Part shown: piece by piece, positions 1 through 12,859 of the stretch
Numbering within the stretch: the stretch's first letter is position 1
Layout of the letters: every line of letters starts with the position of its first letter
Source of the DNA: Haemonchus contortus
Lineage: Eukaryota; Nematoda; Chromadorea; Rhabditida; Trichostrongylidae
DNA: 64,000 nt
Assembly (NCBI GenBank): GCA_000469685.2
Contig: LS997565.1
Coordinates: 31,900,645 to 31,964,644 of the forward strand
Direction of reading: 5' to 3'
Position numbers and translations under genes: made by a program
The notes under the pieces: generated by a model
Databases searched by the model: none
What the model was told of the DNA's origin: nothing
Seen by the model: the letters and a program-made list of their open reading frames with translations, nothing else

Positions 1-350
1 CATCCCTGAATGCTGCATCGGAGCTAGTCATGGTATTTATCCTGCACAAAACATTTGTTATTTTGATGGCTTCCTACTTCCCTGACTTCTTGATTGTACA
101 GCTTCCTGCTGCCTTCTCGACTGTGGTTTCTCCACACAGTTCAAAATTTTCCAGGTGCTTAAACATTACATTAATTCAGCCTCACACTAGCCATCGATTT
201 CCGCACAGTTGAAGGTTTAATGAATGAAAAATGCGCCAATCAAGTTAGCTCAGAGATAATGAAGCTTACTTCAAGCATAAAATTAAAATGTGTCGGTAAA
301 AATGAGAATGACACTTGCTCAGTTGATGGGAAGCTCATTCATTAAAGAAC

Positions 351-356
351 TTTATT
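351..356 (-). terminator. Candidate poly(A) signal for cct-8
   Basis: AATAAA on the minus strand about 255 nt after the cct-8 stop codon. It is the first perfect hexamer I saw downstream. It would give a 3' UTR of ordinary length. Confidence 0.5.
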
Positions 357-609
357 ATGTTGAGATAACAAATGACTGAGAACAAAAGATAACAAAGAAA
401 CAACATGAACCACGAAGATTGAAGGAGAAATGGAAGCGAACCTCAACTGAGGCATCGGTAAACCTATTGTAAGATCATTACGCCATCGATTTGTTTACAG
501 TACTCAACGAATAGCACTGAATGTTGCTGATCATGCATGTTGTAAAACAATTACTGAGAACGATGACAGTTGGCAAAATAACCGAAAGCTGTGAGTAGCG
601 CTGAGAAAA

Positions 610-3600
610 TTAGGCCATTCCTTCTTCGTCTTCGTCTTGCGGTTTCGGTCCACGAGGTTTAGGCCCACCTGTGGCTTGTTTGGCTATTATGATCTATAAG
701 GAATAAATATAACTTCACTATCACAAAAAACATGAAAATCATAAAATCTTCAAATCTAACGTTTACCAAGCACTTAGCAAATGCCAAAAAAGTTACCTGG
801 TCAACCTTGAGAATAGTGGCAGCAGCATCAACAGCAAGCTTTATAGCAAAATGTTTACCGGCAAATAAATCGTAGATAGAGTTCTCTCCGGCATCCATTA
901 TTTCTACAAAAGGAAGTCATTTCAATTTCAGACACAGTAATCGGAAATGAGAAAACTATACCATGTTTCCAAATGTCAATGCCAGCATTCTGCTGCCCTG
1001 ATTCATGAGCGGCGTTGAGTTTAGTGAGAATATCGGTCGCCTTCAAATAGAAACCATGTAAATAGCATATGGAATATTCAGGATCATTGCCAAACTAAGA
1101 AACATACGTTGATGCCAGCATTTTCAGCCAGACATTTTGGCAGAGTTTCGAGCGCATATGCAAACTTCTTGATGGCATACTGTTCGAGCCCTGAGCATTT
1201 TTCACCATATGATTCGATTTGGCGGGCTAATTCAATTTCAACAGCCCCAGCACCAGGAAGCAGCTAAATATGTCAGATTACTGTGAAACACTCGAAAAAG
1301 GCAATTCTGCATAAATAGACAAGCTCTAATCAAACTCAGTCAAACAATTTTTTTCCCTTTGACGTATAGACAATTACTGTAAAATCAAGGTTGTGGGTCA
1401 AAATCATCGTTCTTTATCTTGATTATGCTATAGCTATCGAAATAGCAAAGGTTATTTCATTCAGTAACATAATCAACATAGGTAACCCCCAGTTTGCGCC
1501 CTGGCAGACTTTCGAGAGTGTTCCTTCTTTTTTTGCACTCAGTTGGAGCTGTAGAACCTATTACAACTTTTTATTATAATGGCGAAAGGGAGTGGGATAG
1601 GGGGAAAATATATTAGTACACAGTCGGGACAACCTAAAATGCCAAAAACACTGCGTCGAGTTCATCTCATTCTGGTCGCGCGACTCATACACTAGAAACG
1701 CCACAGCTGAGCGAGAAGAGCTCGTTGAATACTTAAACATGTCAAAGGCCGATAAGAAAACATGCATGACATAAAATTCGAACGAGCTTTGTTCTCAACG
1801 TTATAGCTCTTCTCTGTACAGTCGACTGATGTTGGGGTTTCGGCGCACCTTGATTGGGTAGTCAATGCTGCATTAAGTGAAACGTCAGTTTGATTTTGTG
1901 AAAATGGGTTCTCATTATGTTGTTCGAAGAGAAATTATCCCGTCAATCTTGACATTGGCTAGCACATAATAGCCTTTAGCCGAGAGTACTAACATGAAGA
2001 GGCCTAATCGTTTACTTGTTTGCTTGAACAAGCCAACAGTTCATCTCTCCTGAACTGTAAATAGCCATACTGCACTAGGTGGTTGCCTCTCCCTTTTCAA
2101 AGATGAGTTATTTTTAATGACTAAGTAGTAAAAGCAGCTCTTTGTCTTTCCAACTGTTGTAAAGATGTAGCTCTTTCAAAAAGTTCCTTGCAAGATTATG
2201 TACGGAGAGTAAAACACAGCACAAAAATGAATAAATTAAAGCTTATAAGATCTTCAGCATGCATTGTAAAAACGATCAGACCTTGCAGTCTTTTGTAAGG
2301 CATTTATAAGTGTTGACTGCATCGTCGATGGCTCGCTCAACATCGTCTATGCGAGACTGGCTTGAACCACGAATAATGATGGTCGCTACATTCCCTCGTT
2401 CGCCCTGAAAACAATTCTACGAATCTACTTAAAATGGCAACGATCAAGTTTTCTTTAACATACCTTGTTATCAAAAACCACTACATTCTCATCACCAATT
2501 TCTTTTACATGAACCGAGTCACAACTCCCGAGCAAACTAATAGGAGGAGCACACTGCAACAAAGAAAATCGTTCACAAATTGGCAAGAACATAGTCCAGA
2601 ACCCCTGTTTGTAAACAATCAAATTCAAAACGTTGCACCCACGATTCTTGCTTGTGCTTGTGCACCCACAGCTCTACACAAACGGCGTAAGTCGAATTTT
2701 GATGTTAACCTGAAAAAAAATTTAAGCCAAACACAGTTACGATCATAATGAGATCAAAACAAAAAAAGACAAAAAATACAAACTGGAAGGAAAAAAGGCG
2801 GAAAAAAGAAATAGCGGAAGTTGAAGTCCTGACAACTGACCTAACTCCCATGATTTTATATTTGTTGAGGAAATGCAAATATAAATCACCGAACTTTCCA
2901 GCGGCAACAACAACCTGAAAAAAAAACTCAATGACTGTCGAAGAGAACTGGCTGCAAACTTACCTGGACTCCGTTATCCGAGAGTGCTTTGACTTGACTT
3001 TCAACCTCGCTCTCTTCTCCCTTTGCAAAACCCATAAGCTCTTCAGCATTCTCTATGAGAACAGTACCCTGAACAGTATAACAGTACACGTCAAGATCAA
3101 AAAAAGTAAAAGTTGACTGGTTGAGCCACTTGGTTCATTTGTTATGTTTTATGTGGCCCTTCATAAACTTCTGGAGCCAGATTTTATTCCATAGTGTAGA
3201 GCAACGCAGATCGCAATGAAAAAAAGTCCTAATATTCTGATGGCTCGTTCAAACCAAAGAACTGATTGGTGACAGCGCTGAACCTGACTTTCGAGTTAGG
3301 AGGTTAGGTCATCAGTGAACTTCCCAGTTTCCAGTATCTCAAAACCATTCACCCGCCTCTGAACCACTGAGGAGAAGCCTCACCCATTTTTGTCAAGGTA
3401 AGCATGTATTCCTATTAATCATTGGAAATTGAAGAGTTTAATGTGTAATTATGACGTATGCATGGTGATGACAGATCAGCTCATTACGAAAAAGGTGTAA
3501 GGGTGAAGAAAGAAAACTAATGACAACCCAGAGTCTCTAGCAAGGAAGCATAACACAATTCATTTTTTACAATTTTCTCATTGACATAAGGTTGCTGCGA

Positions 3601-6600
3601 GACTATAGACTGATCAAATACTTTGACAATAAAAAAAATACCTTGGTTTCTGTCTGAGTCAAATCAAATGAGCAAGTGAAAACAGCAATACGAGCATCGC
3701 GCACGCTCTTCACTTCGCCTTCGGCCCCGCGTTTGAAAACCATTCCATTCATAACCTTGAAAGATAAGCACACATCAAACTAAGAGCACAAGGTACCAAA
3801 TGCAACCATTAAAATGTAAAATAGAGAGTTGTTCAATATGTGGAAAAACATCACGAGAAGGATGCTCACCATTGATGTGCTAACGCCGGATCCCAGGATT
3901 TTACAAATCCTTATGTTGTCAACATTGAAATTAAAGCTGTTTTTCGGCACTGTGAGCACTGAAAGAAAAAAGGGATCGAGTATGGAAAGGTGAGGGATCT
4001 TTTTTCCTGAGCATACGCACCACAAGCCTTGGACACTAGGTCAGCGATGGCTTCTTCATTATCATACTGCTTAGAGGTAATAGCTGAACGAAGAAGTTTC
4101 TTCACCTGAAAGAGGGAAACAAATGATCTCATGCGTGAACTCAATAAAAACAAGTCCTTCATATTGGAAGTCATACCGTTGGTAGGTCTCTCAAATCTGT
4201 TGCCTCTTTGATGACCAGACTCGGAAGAATCTCGAGGGCTTTCTCGGCCGCCTGTTCGTACCCAGCAGCAACTTCTTGGGGCGTGAGGCCCTGAAATAAG
4301 AGACTTTGAAACAAACACCTAGAACGATCAATTTACCCAGATCTGAGCTGAAAAGATCAAAAGAAACGAGTAATGTACCATGCTGATGAGCTGAGCAGCA
4401 TGTTCAAGAAGAGCAGCGGCCAATATCACTACAGTGTTTGTATTGTCGCCTACCTGAAATAATGGAAGCTAATTTTTCTTCTCGACAGCAATTATCATAA
4501 CTCTCACACAGGAACCATTCGGAAATAAAGAAAGTCGACGATTTCGTTCGGCTTTTAAGCGCGATATGCGATTTTTTAGTGAACAACTTCGTCTATTATT
4601 CAGGTACCAGTCGGATCGCCCAGCTAACGCCGGGCTCTCCTCCTTCTTTTGTAATGCCCGGCTACGCCGGGCATACTCCTTCTTATGTAATAGGGACAAA
4701 CACTGGTACAAACAATCTGGGATTTCCTTCCGATGAACATGAAATGTAACTACTTCATTCTAATAATGACTAACACTTTTTATGACAAAGAATCTTTTTG
4801 ACTGGGGTTCATACATTACAAAAAGTTTGACCCACTAGGAATAAGTCAGACTTAATGAGACGGTCGAATTTGCTTTACATTAGAGATAATTTTTCTTACC
4901 TTACCCAACGAAAACAGCAGAAGTATAATGGCATCGGGCCCATAATAATCATGCGACGCGTGTTTTTTTGAAACTTCCGTTTCACATAAAAAGTTATGAT
5001 TCAGAATGAACCGTGCTCCCAGTCAGTTTAGAGAGAATCGCGTCCTCCCCAAAGAATCTCCTAGGGGTAATCAAAAAACGCATGTTCGAAAACATGTATC
5101 GTTCCGGAATTCTGGTTCGAATTCGGGTTAGATTTACCCATGCAGCCTTGTCAAAAAAGTTTTAATTCAGCCGAGAGCGTCAGTCCTACATCTCACCACA
5201 CCACATAGAGCCAGAGCTAGGGATGCCATCAGTTCTGTAAGGATCTGAATTCCTCTGCCGAAATCTGCGTTGACGGTTGTTAGGGATACTCATGTAACGC
5301 GCACCTCTTGGGAATTTCGAAACAGCTGAAGAACTGATAATACTTTCAACCGTTCCCCCCCGAAAGCTCAATCATGGAGCACCTTCAGTCAACGCAATCA
5401 AATCTGTAAGAGCGACATTTTTCGAAGGGCATTTACCCGGGGTGTTCCGAAAATCGTATGCTTGATGTACATGCCGTTCCGAAGGTTTCGCAGTACTCAA
5501 CAGCCAGATTTACCCATGCAGCCTTCCCAAAAAAGTTTCAATTCTGCCGAGAGCGTCAGTTCCTCACTACACCACACCACATAGTTTTGCCAGAGCCAAG
5601 GATGCCTTTGGGTCTGTAAGACTCAGGTTCCTCAGACGATATCTGCTGGTGGTCTTTAGGGAGACGCATGTAACGCGTACCTCTTGGAAAATTTCGGAAC
5701 AACTGAAGAACCGATAATACTTTCAACCATTCAGCCCGAATGCTCCATCAGGGAGCACCTTCAGTCAAAGCAATCAGTTCTGTAAGAACCAACCTCTTCG
5801 AGAGGGAATGATCTAGAGGCATTCCAAAAACGTATGCTTGAAACTCATACCGTTCCGAAACTTTTTCTCAAATTCAGATCGTATTTACCGATGAAGCCTC
5901 TTCAAAAAAGTTTCAAGTCTGCCGAGAGCGTCAGTTCCTCACCTCACCACACCACATAGTTTAGCCAAAGCCAGGGATGCCTTTGTGTCTGTAAGAATCA
6001 GGTTCCTTAGACAGCGTTATTAGACTACGCCTTGTATAGGGCACATTTTACACTTTTTTCTGCTCAATAAGGATTTGAAGAGAATGTACCTCTTCTTCGG
6101 TGAGATGGATGCTTACTTTCCATTTATCTGTTCATGCTGATTTCCCATATTTCGGATAATGTGGATAATGATATCTCGAAGTATTCGCTTCACTCAGACT
6201 CACTACATTCCGCAGCACTCGCTCCACTCCATTAACCTACACACCACCGAGTTACTGCTGTACATATGAGGAAAAGTGAAAGCTGGATTTCCCATATCAC
6301 CGCCTTTATCGTAATCATAAAGTTTTGCGGACGGACAGACAGACACACCGACAAACACACAAACCTACAAACCGACAAACCGACACACCAAGTTGCTGCT
6401 TTATAAATGAGAGAGATTCCCCTTAATTACCACTAAAGCCTCTCTACTTCTTCCAACATTGCATCCTTTTGTCAATCATTCAGGCGACAGGTTTTAATAG
6501 GTTTAATTTAGCCAAAATATTGTGACTCGAAGGTACTTTTGCAACTAATGGTGCTGCTTTTGTGTGTTTCAGTTCAGATTCGAAAGGAACAGGTATATGT

Positions 6601-7537
6601 ACGAGCCACAAGAAACAGTCTTCATTGTAGGCTGCATCATGTACAGGATTATCGTGATCACTCCGATTCGATTTCTTGGGTAAAAAGTTTGCAGTGTCCG
6701 TGGACAGCGAAGAATTGGCTAGCAAGAATGTAAATGCTATTAAACAACCTTTTACACACAATAACGTATAGACAGTTTCTCGTACGGTGAAATGACATGG
6801 TACATAACAGACGGGCACCGTTCGACGGCAAGAGTCCTAACTACAGCAATTGCTCGATAAGCCTCATTCATTCAGTGGTATGGAGCAAGAAATACAGATG
6901 GTTCTAAGCTTAAAATATGAAAAGACAACCCAGTGATCCAAGAATTTCGCTTTAAATTCCCGAAGAATACCTATATGTGAGAACGACCTTTCACACGTTA
7001 TGGTGAGCAGACTAAATGGCACGGCGAGTGTCAGAGTAAATCCCTCATTGCCAGTTCCTTTAGCGAAAATGTTCTGGCACCAAAATACGGGAATGCGCTT
7101 TCATTAATATAACTAACCTGCTTCTCCTGCATCTGGCTAGCCATGATTATAATTTTTGCAGCCGGATGTTGGATGTCGAGTTCTTTAAGGATAGTAGCAG
7201 CATCATTTGTAACAAAAAGCTTCTCAATATGATTTATGACCATTTTGTTCATGCCTAAACGATCATGAGACTGCAGCTATACAACAGAACTATGTAAAAT
7301 AGTGCTACCTCAAAAAAAGAAATAACGAACCATTTGGACCATAAGCGGACTTCAATTGGGAAGCTAATTCTACACATGCTTCAATATTCCGAAGTACCGC
7401 CTCCTCTGTTCCCTTGAAATGCTAAAAAAAAAGAGTAGTTCTCTTCCGTAACGTAAGGGAGACCTTTCTGAAAGACATACCTGAGCTCCTTCTTTCATAA
7501 ATCGATTAAAACCCGACTTTGGGATATTCATAGCCAT
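610..7537 (-). CDS. cct-8: T-complex chaperonin (CCT/TRiC) subunit theta, 17 exons
   Basis: Subunit theta of the cytosolic CCT/TRiC ring, which folds actin, tubulin and other proteins using ATP. Exons in coding order: 7481-7537, 7331-7421, 7118-7254, 4379-4453, 4177-4290, 4021-4105, 3870-3958, 3642-3755, 2964-3068, 2841-2914, 2643-2709, 2464-2553, 2282-2404, 1108-1263, 962-1040, 797-903, 610-693. They sum to 1647 nt (548 codons plus stop), the length I recall for human CCT8, and all phases agree. Recognisable blocks are YGPNGMNKMVINH near residue 50, NDAATIL, GYEQAAEKALEIL, FNVDNIRICKILGSG, FDLRRLCRAVGA and the tail GGPKPRGPKPQ. The start codon lies four bases after a CTTCAG acceptor, suited to spliced-leader trans-splicing. 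Oddities are GDNTN where other CCT subunits have GDGT(N/T), and PGAGA where many have PGGGA. Identity is secure; exact ends of a few exons are inferred from GT/AG and frame. Confidence 0.97.
4592..4690. repeat. Short dispersed hairpin repeat in a cct-8 intron
   Basis: Two imperfect units of roughly 45 bp. Each has a GC-rich inverted core followed by a pyrimidine-rich tail and TTTTGTAAT-like sequence. The second core, GCCCGGCTACGCCGGGC, is a perfect hairpin with a 7-bp stem. A related unit lies at about 44270-44330 with core GCCCGGCTATAGCCGGGC and a similar tail. Confidence 0.6.
5040..6010. repeat. Tandem satellite, about 376-bp unit, 2.6 copies
   Basis: Related blocks recur with TTTACC anchors at 5133, 5509 and 5884, so the period is about 375-376 bp. 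Each unit contains a GCCGAGAGCGTCAG core followed by CTCACCACACCACATAG. The whole array sits inside the 4454-7117 intron of cct-8. No coding potential is seen. Confidence 0.8.
6240..6410 (-). repeat. Degenerate GACA/CACA microsatellite end of a dispersed element
   Basis: Interrupted GACA and ACAAAC repeats end in a CTTTATAAA-like motif. On the minus strand this reads TATAAAG followed by GTCT-like repeats, the same order as the head of the larger repeat family at 14.4, 17.1, 25.7, 54.4 and 62.3 kb. It is inside a cct-8 intron. Confidence 0.45.
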
Positions 7538-7599
7538 CTCTCTGAAGATTTCAGCTACTATTACACAAGCCTAAACGACAGATTTCCTAAAATTTTTTT

Positions 7600-10165
7600 G
7601 CCGATACAGCCAAAATAATATTGGTAGAGAAATTAGAGATGAGGAAAGCGTCTGGGTAAGGAAATTCCATCGAACGGGAAGCTTCGAAAGAAGATGAGGG
7701 GTCCTGAAACGCTCAACCTGTTTTCTCATGTCAGGATTGGGTGTGAGACCTCAAATTTTAAAATTGAACACTGCTCACAAATAGGCGGCTGCGTTGCGGC
7801 TGTTGGTTGCGAGCACGTTATTCCATGAGCTCTTTTGAACCATTGACGGCTAGAGCGCAGAGAAGGAAGAGTAGCCGAGCCCATAATTGTGCTCAGGCAT
7901 GTTTCATAGCTTTTTGTGTTATAACTCTGTATTTTTTACATCATTCTTCAGAAAGACGTTTTAGGAAGAGGGGCTCCGGGGTGGGTGAGCCAATTGGACG
8001 TTTAATTTTTATGTCATCTCAGGTTTTTGCTCAACATAACCATCGCACCCACCCCGGCGCCCCTTCCTTCTTAAAATTAGGTGAAAACAATATTCTTCTG
8101 GCTAAAAAGCATCTCTAAGAGCAAGTAAAGTCGCTCTGCGCTCTAAGCATCAGTAATTCAAAAGGGCGCTGTCCCCATTCAACCCCTCCCCCCTCCCCTC
8201 TTCCAACTACGTTTTCATCCAGGGATCTTACTGCACTTGAGCCTTTTTCAGGAACTCACTGCTACCTTAGCTGTTCCTATTTCTACAATGAAGGATAAGA
8301 AAACTGGCTGATTATATTTAGTAGATGTGTTACGCTCGGTAACTTAATTTACTCCCCCACTGGCCTACCACATCAACGCGGTGGGAGGGGACAATGTGCG
8401 GCCTGTGGGCTTTTACCACTCTTATTTATGTAATAAATAACCGGGTTTTGTAATTTTTTAGTATTTCATCATGTGCGCTAGTGACAAGTTCCGGTAATTT
8501 CCAGTTGGACGAGGTTTTATATGGACCGGCTTGCCGATTCGCGTTAGAAGTCCTTAAATAATAAGGTGTCCAGGGACTGTGGGCTGGCCTCTATCATCGG
8601 TCACTATCTTCCAACCGGATAAGGCTCAAAGGTGTAAGACAACGAATACACCCTTCAACAAGGACCTAGTTACGAGAAGGCGATAATGATAGTGATGAGG
8701 GGGGGGGGGGATGTCCACGCCTTAGACAGTGAAGCGGAGCCTTTGTGCAGGGGGTTTTGGAAAGTAGGTCTCTCTGCACTGTTTTTTCAATCTTTCTATT
8801 TTATTTACCTATCTCATTTTCCCTCACCTACTGATATGACTGTAATTTCTGTTCACTTTGTTTGACATCTAGATTTCGTTAGGGTGTTCTCTCTATTATC
8901 CATTCTCCATCTTTTTCCTATATTTAGTTTTTCAATTTTTCTTGTTTGAGCTCAATGGATTTGTTTTGTTGATCTTTTTCCTTCCCCTTACTTCTTGTCA
9001 AAAACCTCAGTTCGACACTTTTCATCCTGCTTTACCGCATACTTCTCCAACAGCTCTTTCGTTCTAATCATGGTGTCCTATGTTTCCTAATCGTTTAGGA
9101 CCTCGGTCTTTTGGGTATGCCAACACCGCGGCCATTGAAACAAAACGCTCGTAAGAAGAATTTGTGAAAGGTAGGTCTCTAGACACTGTTTCTCACTTTT
9201 ATTTCTATTTCAATTAACTTTATTTTTCGAACGCGAGTATCAATTCAGTTAATTTACCGTAGAGACACCTGTCGTCGACGACGACCCCCTACTGCTGACC
9301 TCTCCCTCTCGAGTGGCTTCTCGAGGGGGCGGAGCGCGGGGATTAGGCTTGTGCTGGATCCACTGTTACTTGTAACTTTTACTCTCACTTATACTTGTTT
9401 TTTGCTCAGCGTGAACGGTCGAGCCGCCCACGCTCATAACTCGCTCTCTCTTAATAAATATACCGCACCAACATTATCTTTATTGTAACAAAAGGGTATA
9501 TACCCGAGTCTTCACACGCCCATCCTGGTCAACACCATTGTATTTTGCTCGCCTATTTAAACTCCATCCTTTTTCTACGCTTTGTTTTTCGATAGATTTC
9601 TTTTCCCTCCCATCTTTCCTCACTTCGCTGCTTCCCCCCACAACTACTCTGTTTAAATCGTAGTAAATTTCATGTTTCACAATCTTCCAGGTCCTAAATA
9701 TTTCGGATTTGTTCTAAGCCTCGTCCATCACAGTGAACCTCGTGTTGGGGAGAAGCAGCAGAAGGTAGCTTTCTGTGCAGTATTTATTTTGTTTTTTTTT
9801 TCTGAGTTCATTCCCCTTTTTGCATATACACTGATTCGACCGTGAATTTCAAGTTACTGAGTTATCTTCTAGTTATCACTGGAATGTTTACTGTTATTCG
9901 TTTCTCATTTTTTTTAAAGGGTATTCATTTTATTATTATTGCATTTTGATTTTTTTTCTTGGGAATTCATATCTCTTCAACACACCAGAAATTTCACGGG
10001 TAATTTTGACAGGAGATGACGGTGATAATTCAATGACTACCTTGATTCCCGGGATTTACTCTGGAAGTCATCACTATTTAAGTGAGTCTTTGGGCACAAG
10101 CACGTGGAGGTCGAATCAGGTTTGTCAGCGAGTCTTCCTTTCCACTCACGTTGGGCGAAGACAGG
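7600..10165. other. Intergenic region, no gene recognised
   Basis: Short ORFs occur on both strands but none shows a known domain or a coherent exon chain. There is a run of 11 G at about 8699, long T-rich tracts, and three related short blocks resembling GTAGGTCTCTNNNCACTGTTT at about 8765, 9170 and 9755. These may be the leader or terminal repeats of the element carrying the next gene. Confidence 0.5.
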
Positions 10166-10177
10166 TGGATTTCAGAT

Positions 10178-11955
10178 ATGGACGTCTCGTCTTGTGCTTT
10201 GTGTAGGAAAGCCATGTCAACATACAATAGCTATTTGAGACATTTACGCAATGTTCACGATGAACTAGGAGCAGAAACCGCATCCGCACTTGTAAGGGAA
10301 AGGAGGGAGGCAGCTAGGGCTTCAAAGCCGCACAAATGCTCATTATGCGACTTCAGAGGAACTTCAAAAGGAGCATTAAGCAAACACATGACTAGGCGAG
10401 TGTTTGACTTCGAAATTCTAACTCAGTTTAAGGAGCAAATTTTTTCAAGGAGTCATAGGGAAGCCTTGACTGCACGGCAAAACATCGATATGGAGCTGAC
10501 GACACCCGAACGCAGGCGTGCTATATTGTGTCCTTTATGTCCTGCCAACATTGATAGTTCGAAAACGCTGATTAAGCATGCTTGCAAAGATCATGGATTT
10601 CAAGGCAGAGTCATGACTAAGCAATTTGGAAACCGCGAGGATTTCATGGTGGGTAATGCTTATTATAATTGAGCAGCAAAATTGTATGTCTTCTCATAAG
10701 GATTTTCTAGAACCGGTAGTTTAGGTTTGGAAGGAAGAGCAGGAGCGGCGCACGGCAACGATCTGGTCATGCTACAGTTGTTTTGCAAAAAACGGCCTTA
10801 ACATTAAATATTATAAATGCAGCCGGTATGTCAATCATAGCATAATGAACTTCTATATGAACATTCTATTGTATGACGCATTGTGGATAGGCTAAAGGGT
10901 AGGCAATTAAATGCGTCCCATCAACTACAATACATTTCAGATCCCGTAGAAGAACGGTCGGCGAGACCAAAAAGAGGCGCAGTCATAGTAAGGCAACCAC
11001 ATCAGCGTGCACCTCATTTTTAAAAGTAACTTTTCTAGAGTCAAATTCGAGCATACATATGCCAACTACTAAATTAAGTACTTTAGACTGTTGAGAATGA
11101 GTGCAGTAGATGTGTCGAGGTTGAGTATTGCGAATCGCATCTGGGTCACAGTGTTAGTGCTGATTCGTTGCCAATGCACCATGACGGTAGCCTAAATGTT
11201 TTCTCGTCCAATTCATAGCTTATACCTAACATTCCAGAAAGTAACACTGTGATTGTTCCTTCTGACGTTACTACGAATGAGCCATCTGTCGAATATCCAC
11301 CTGTAACGGAGAGATCTGGTCGTTACGCATTCAATAACAACTCGGTAGGATCAGACATCCCCGAGGAGGACACTTCCAGGGAGAATTGTATGAACATCAG
11401 GATCCGAACAGAAAGGGTAACAGAGCAACATTGGACTGCAAGATCAAATCATTTGACAGTATTCTATGCTTTTCAGATGTTGGATTACTTATCTGCATAT
11501 ATCAGAAGACTGGCTAGCAAAGGAAATACTGAAGTGCAATCAGAACTGGAACAGATTGAACGTGGAATTGAAGCGGTTATTGATAAGCTAACTTTTGGTA
11601 TGAAGTGCTCCCCTTTGTTCTTGTAACCTTTGCCAATATCAACTTTTAATTCCAGACAAAGAATTGCCGGTAGATTCCTCGCCTCCTCGAAGAGGTCCTC
11701 CAAAACCCGCGAAACAAATGCGAAAGAAAATACGACATTCCTCCTCTAATAGTCGAAGATGTTGAAGGAGACGACGAGTTGGACCTTTGTGCTGTGTGCG
11801 ACAGGCGAAAACATCCTGGAGACTTGACTGTTACCGGAGACGCGTTTATTGAATGGGTGAGTGTGACGAATGTCCAGTTGGACGCACTGGAGCTGCATTG
11901 GTGCGAGAGAAAGGATGTGCTGTGGTGCTGGGACTTTCGAAGTTGCAACAAGTGA
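10178..11955 (+). CDS. C2H2 / FLYWCH-like / PHD zinc-finger protein, seven exons, probably transposon-derived
   Basis: Predicted exons 10178-10648, 10725-10825, 10941-11025, 11087-11186, 11238-11416, 11477-11597 and 11656-11955. Phases agree through the first six. The start ATG lies two bases after a TTTCAG acceptor. Exon 1 encodes three C2H2-type units (CALC with HLRNVH; CSLC, weaker at its second His; CPLC with HACKDH). Exons 2-4 encode a FLYWCH/WRKY-GCM-like module: WSCYSC, YYKCSR, then VEYCESHLGH. Exons 5-6 are acidic then helical (LDYLSAYIRRLASKG). Exon 7 carries PHD-like pieces (LCAVC, ECDEC, HWC, WCWDFRSC), but these fall in different frames: breaks are needed near 11731 in an A-run and around 11856-11890. 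It could be a decaying or internally deleted transposon gene, or a live gene with sequence errors. No transposase domain is seen. Function is unknown; DNA binding is inferred. Confidence 0.6.
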
Positions 11956-12850
11956 TGACAGTTGTCATGATTGTGATGTAAGTGAAACACCTCTAGTGAC
12001 CTTGATTCTATAGAACAATACAGGATACGGTTCCTATCAAGATGTCCAAATAACCCTCCAGGATACTGAAGGAGGTGGGGAGAATTAGACAAGAAGTTTC
12101 CCAGTGGGATCAGCCCTATATTTTTACATAGTATCCAGTCATCTAGTTTTGATTCGTCATGATCCACTACCAATGAGTTCAGTTACATCAGTATTTGATG
12201 TTGTATGACATGTGTGTCTTGAATTACATCAAATGCTGTTACATTGCATCTGCCCTTTGCTATGTTGGATATAGATAAAGGTTTTAATGGAATTTTGTTT
12301 CTCATGCAATCGGAAGAGGCTATGAATGACGATATCCAGGTTAAACAGAGGTTTGAATAACAGCTACACGCTTTTGTGTTATCGCCAGCGGCTGCAGAGA
12401 CGGAAAATTGATTATGTGGGAAGTAAGGAAGTAAAGGCAAAGCTCGAAGAGGCGAGGCGATTTCAATTAGGTGTGAAAACTCCATGATCATTACGCTGTC
12501 CGCATATTGATATGCAGCAAGTTAAAGGTTATCGGTTGGGGGAATAACAACAGTAAAAACTAAAATCTCTGAAGAAATTAGATTTTTCAACAGCAAACTG
12601 CACAGTATAACTAGCTAGGAGTTTTACTTTTCTGCAAAATAAAAAAAAAGAACGAGAAGAGCGCGGTTCATATTCCTGTAAACTATTCCGCTTCGCTTCA
12701 CATTTCCCATTTCACCAGTGCACAAAGATAAAGTTCCTAATCGGCAGAAGAATGTAGAAAAAATTGAAACTCCCGGTATATAAAGGTAAAGGTACTATGC
12801 ATAAGCTACTGATAACACAATCGTCTGCTATCTATTTGGTAAGGCTGACT
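11956..12850. other. Intergenic region, nothing recognised
   Basis: ORFs here are shorter than about 100 codons and show no motif. The stretch may be the 3' flank of the zinc-finger gene. A short A-run is present near 12645. Confidence 0.4.
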
Positions 12851-12859
12851 AGCTTGATC

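Noticed and set aside
1..609. CRISPR arrays, bacterial-type operons, promoters or phage genes across the window
   Set aside because: The sequence is eukaryotic with spliced genes; none of the repeats has the short-repeat and unique-spacer form of a CRISPR array. Positions 1-609 hold only the cct-8 3' flank.
11646..12173. 175-codon minus-strand ORF opposite the zinc-finger gene
   Set aside because: Antisense shadow of the PHD-bearing exon; low-complexity Ser/His content and no domain.
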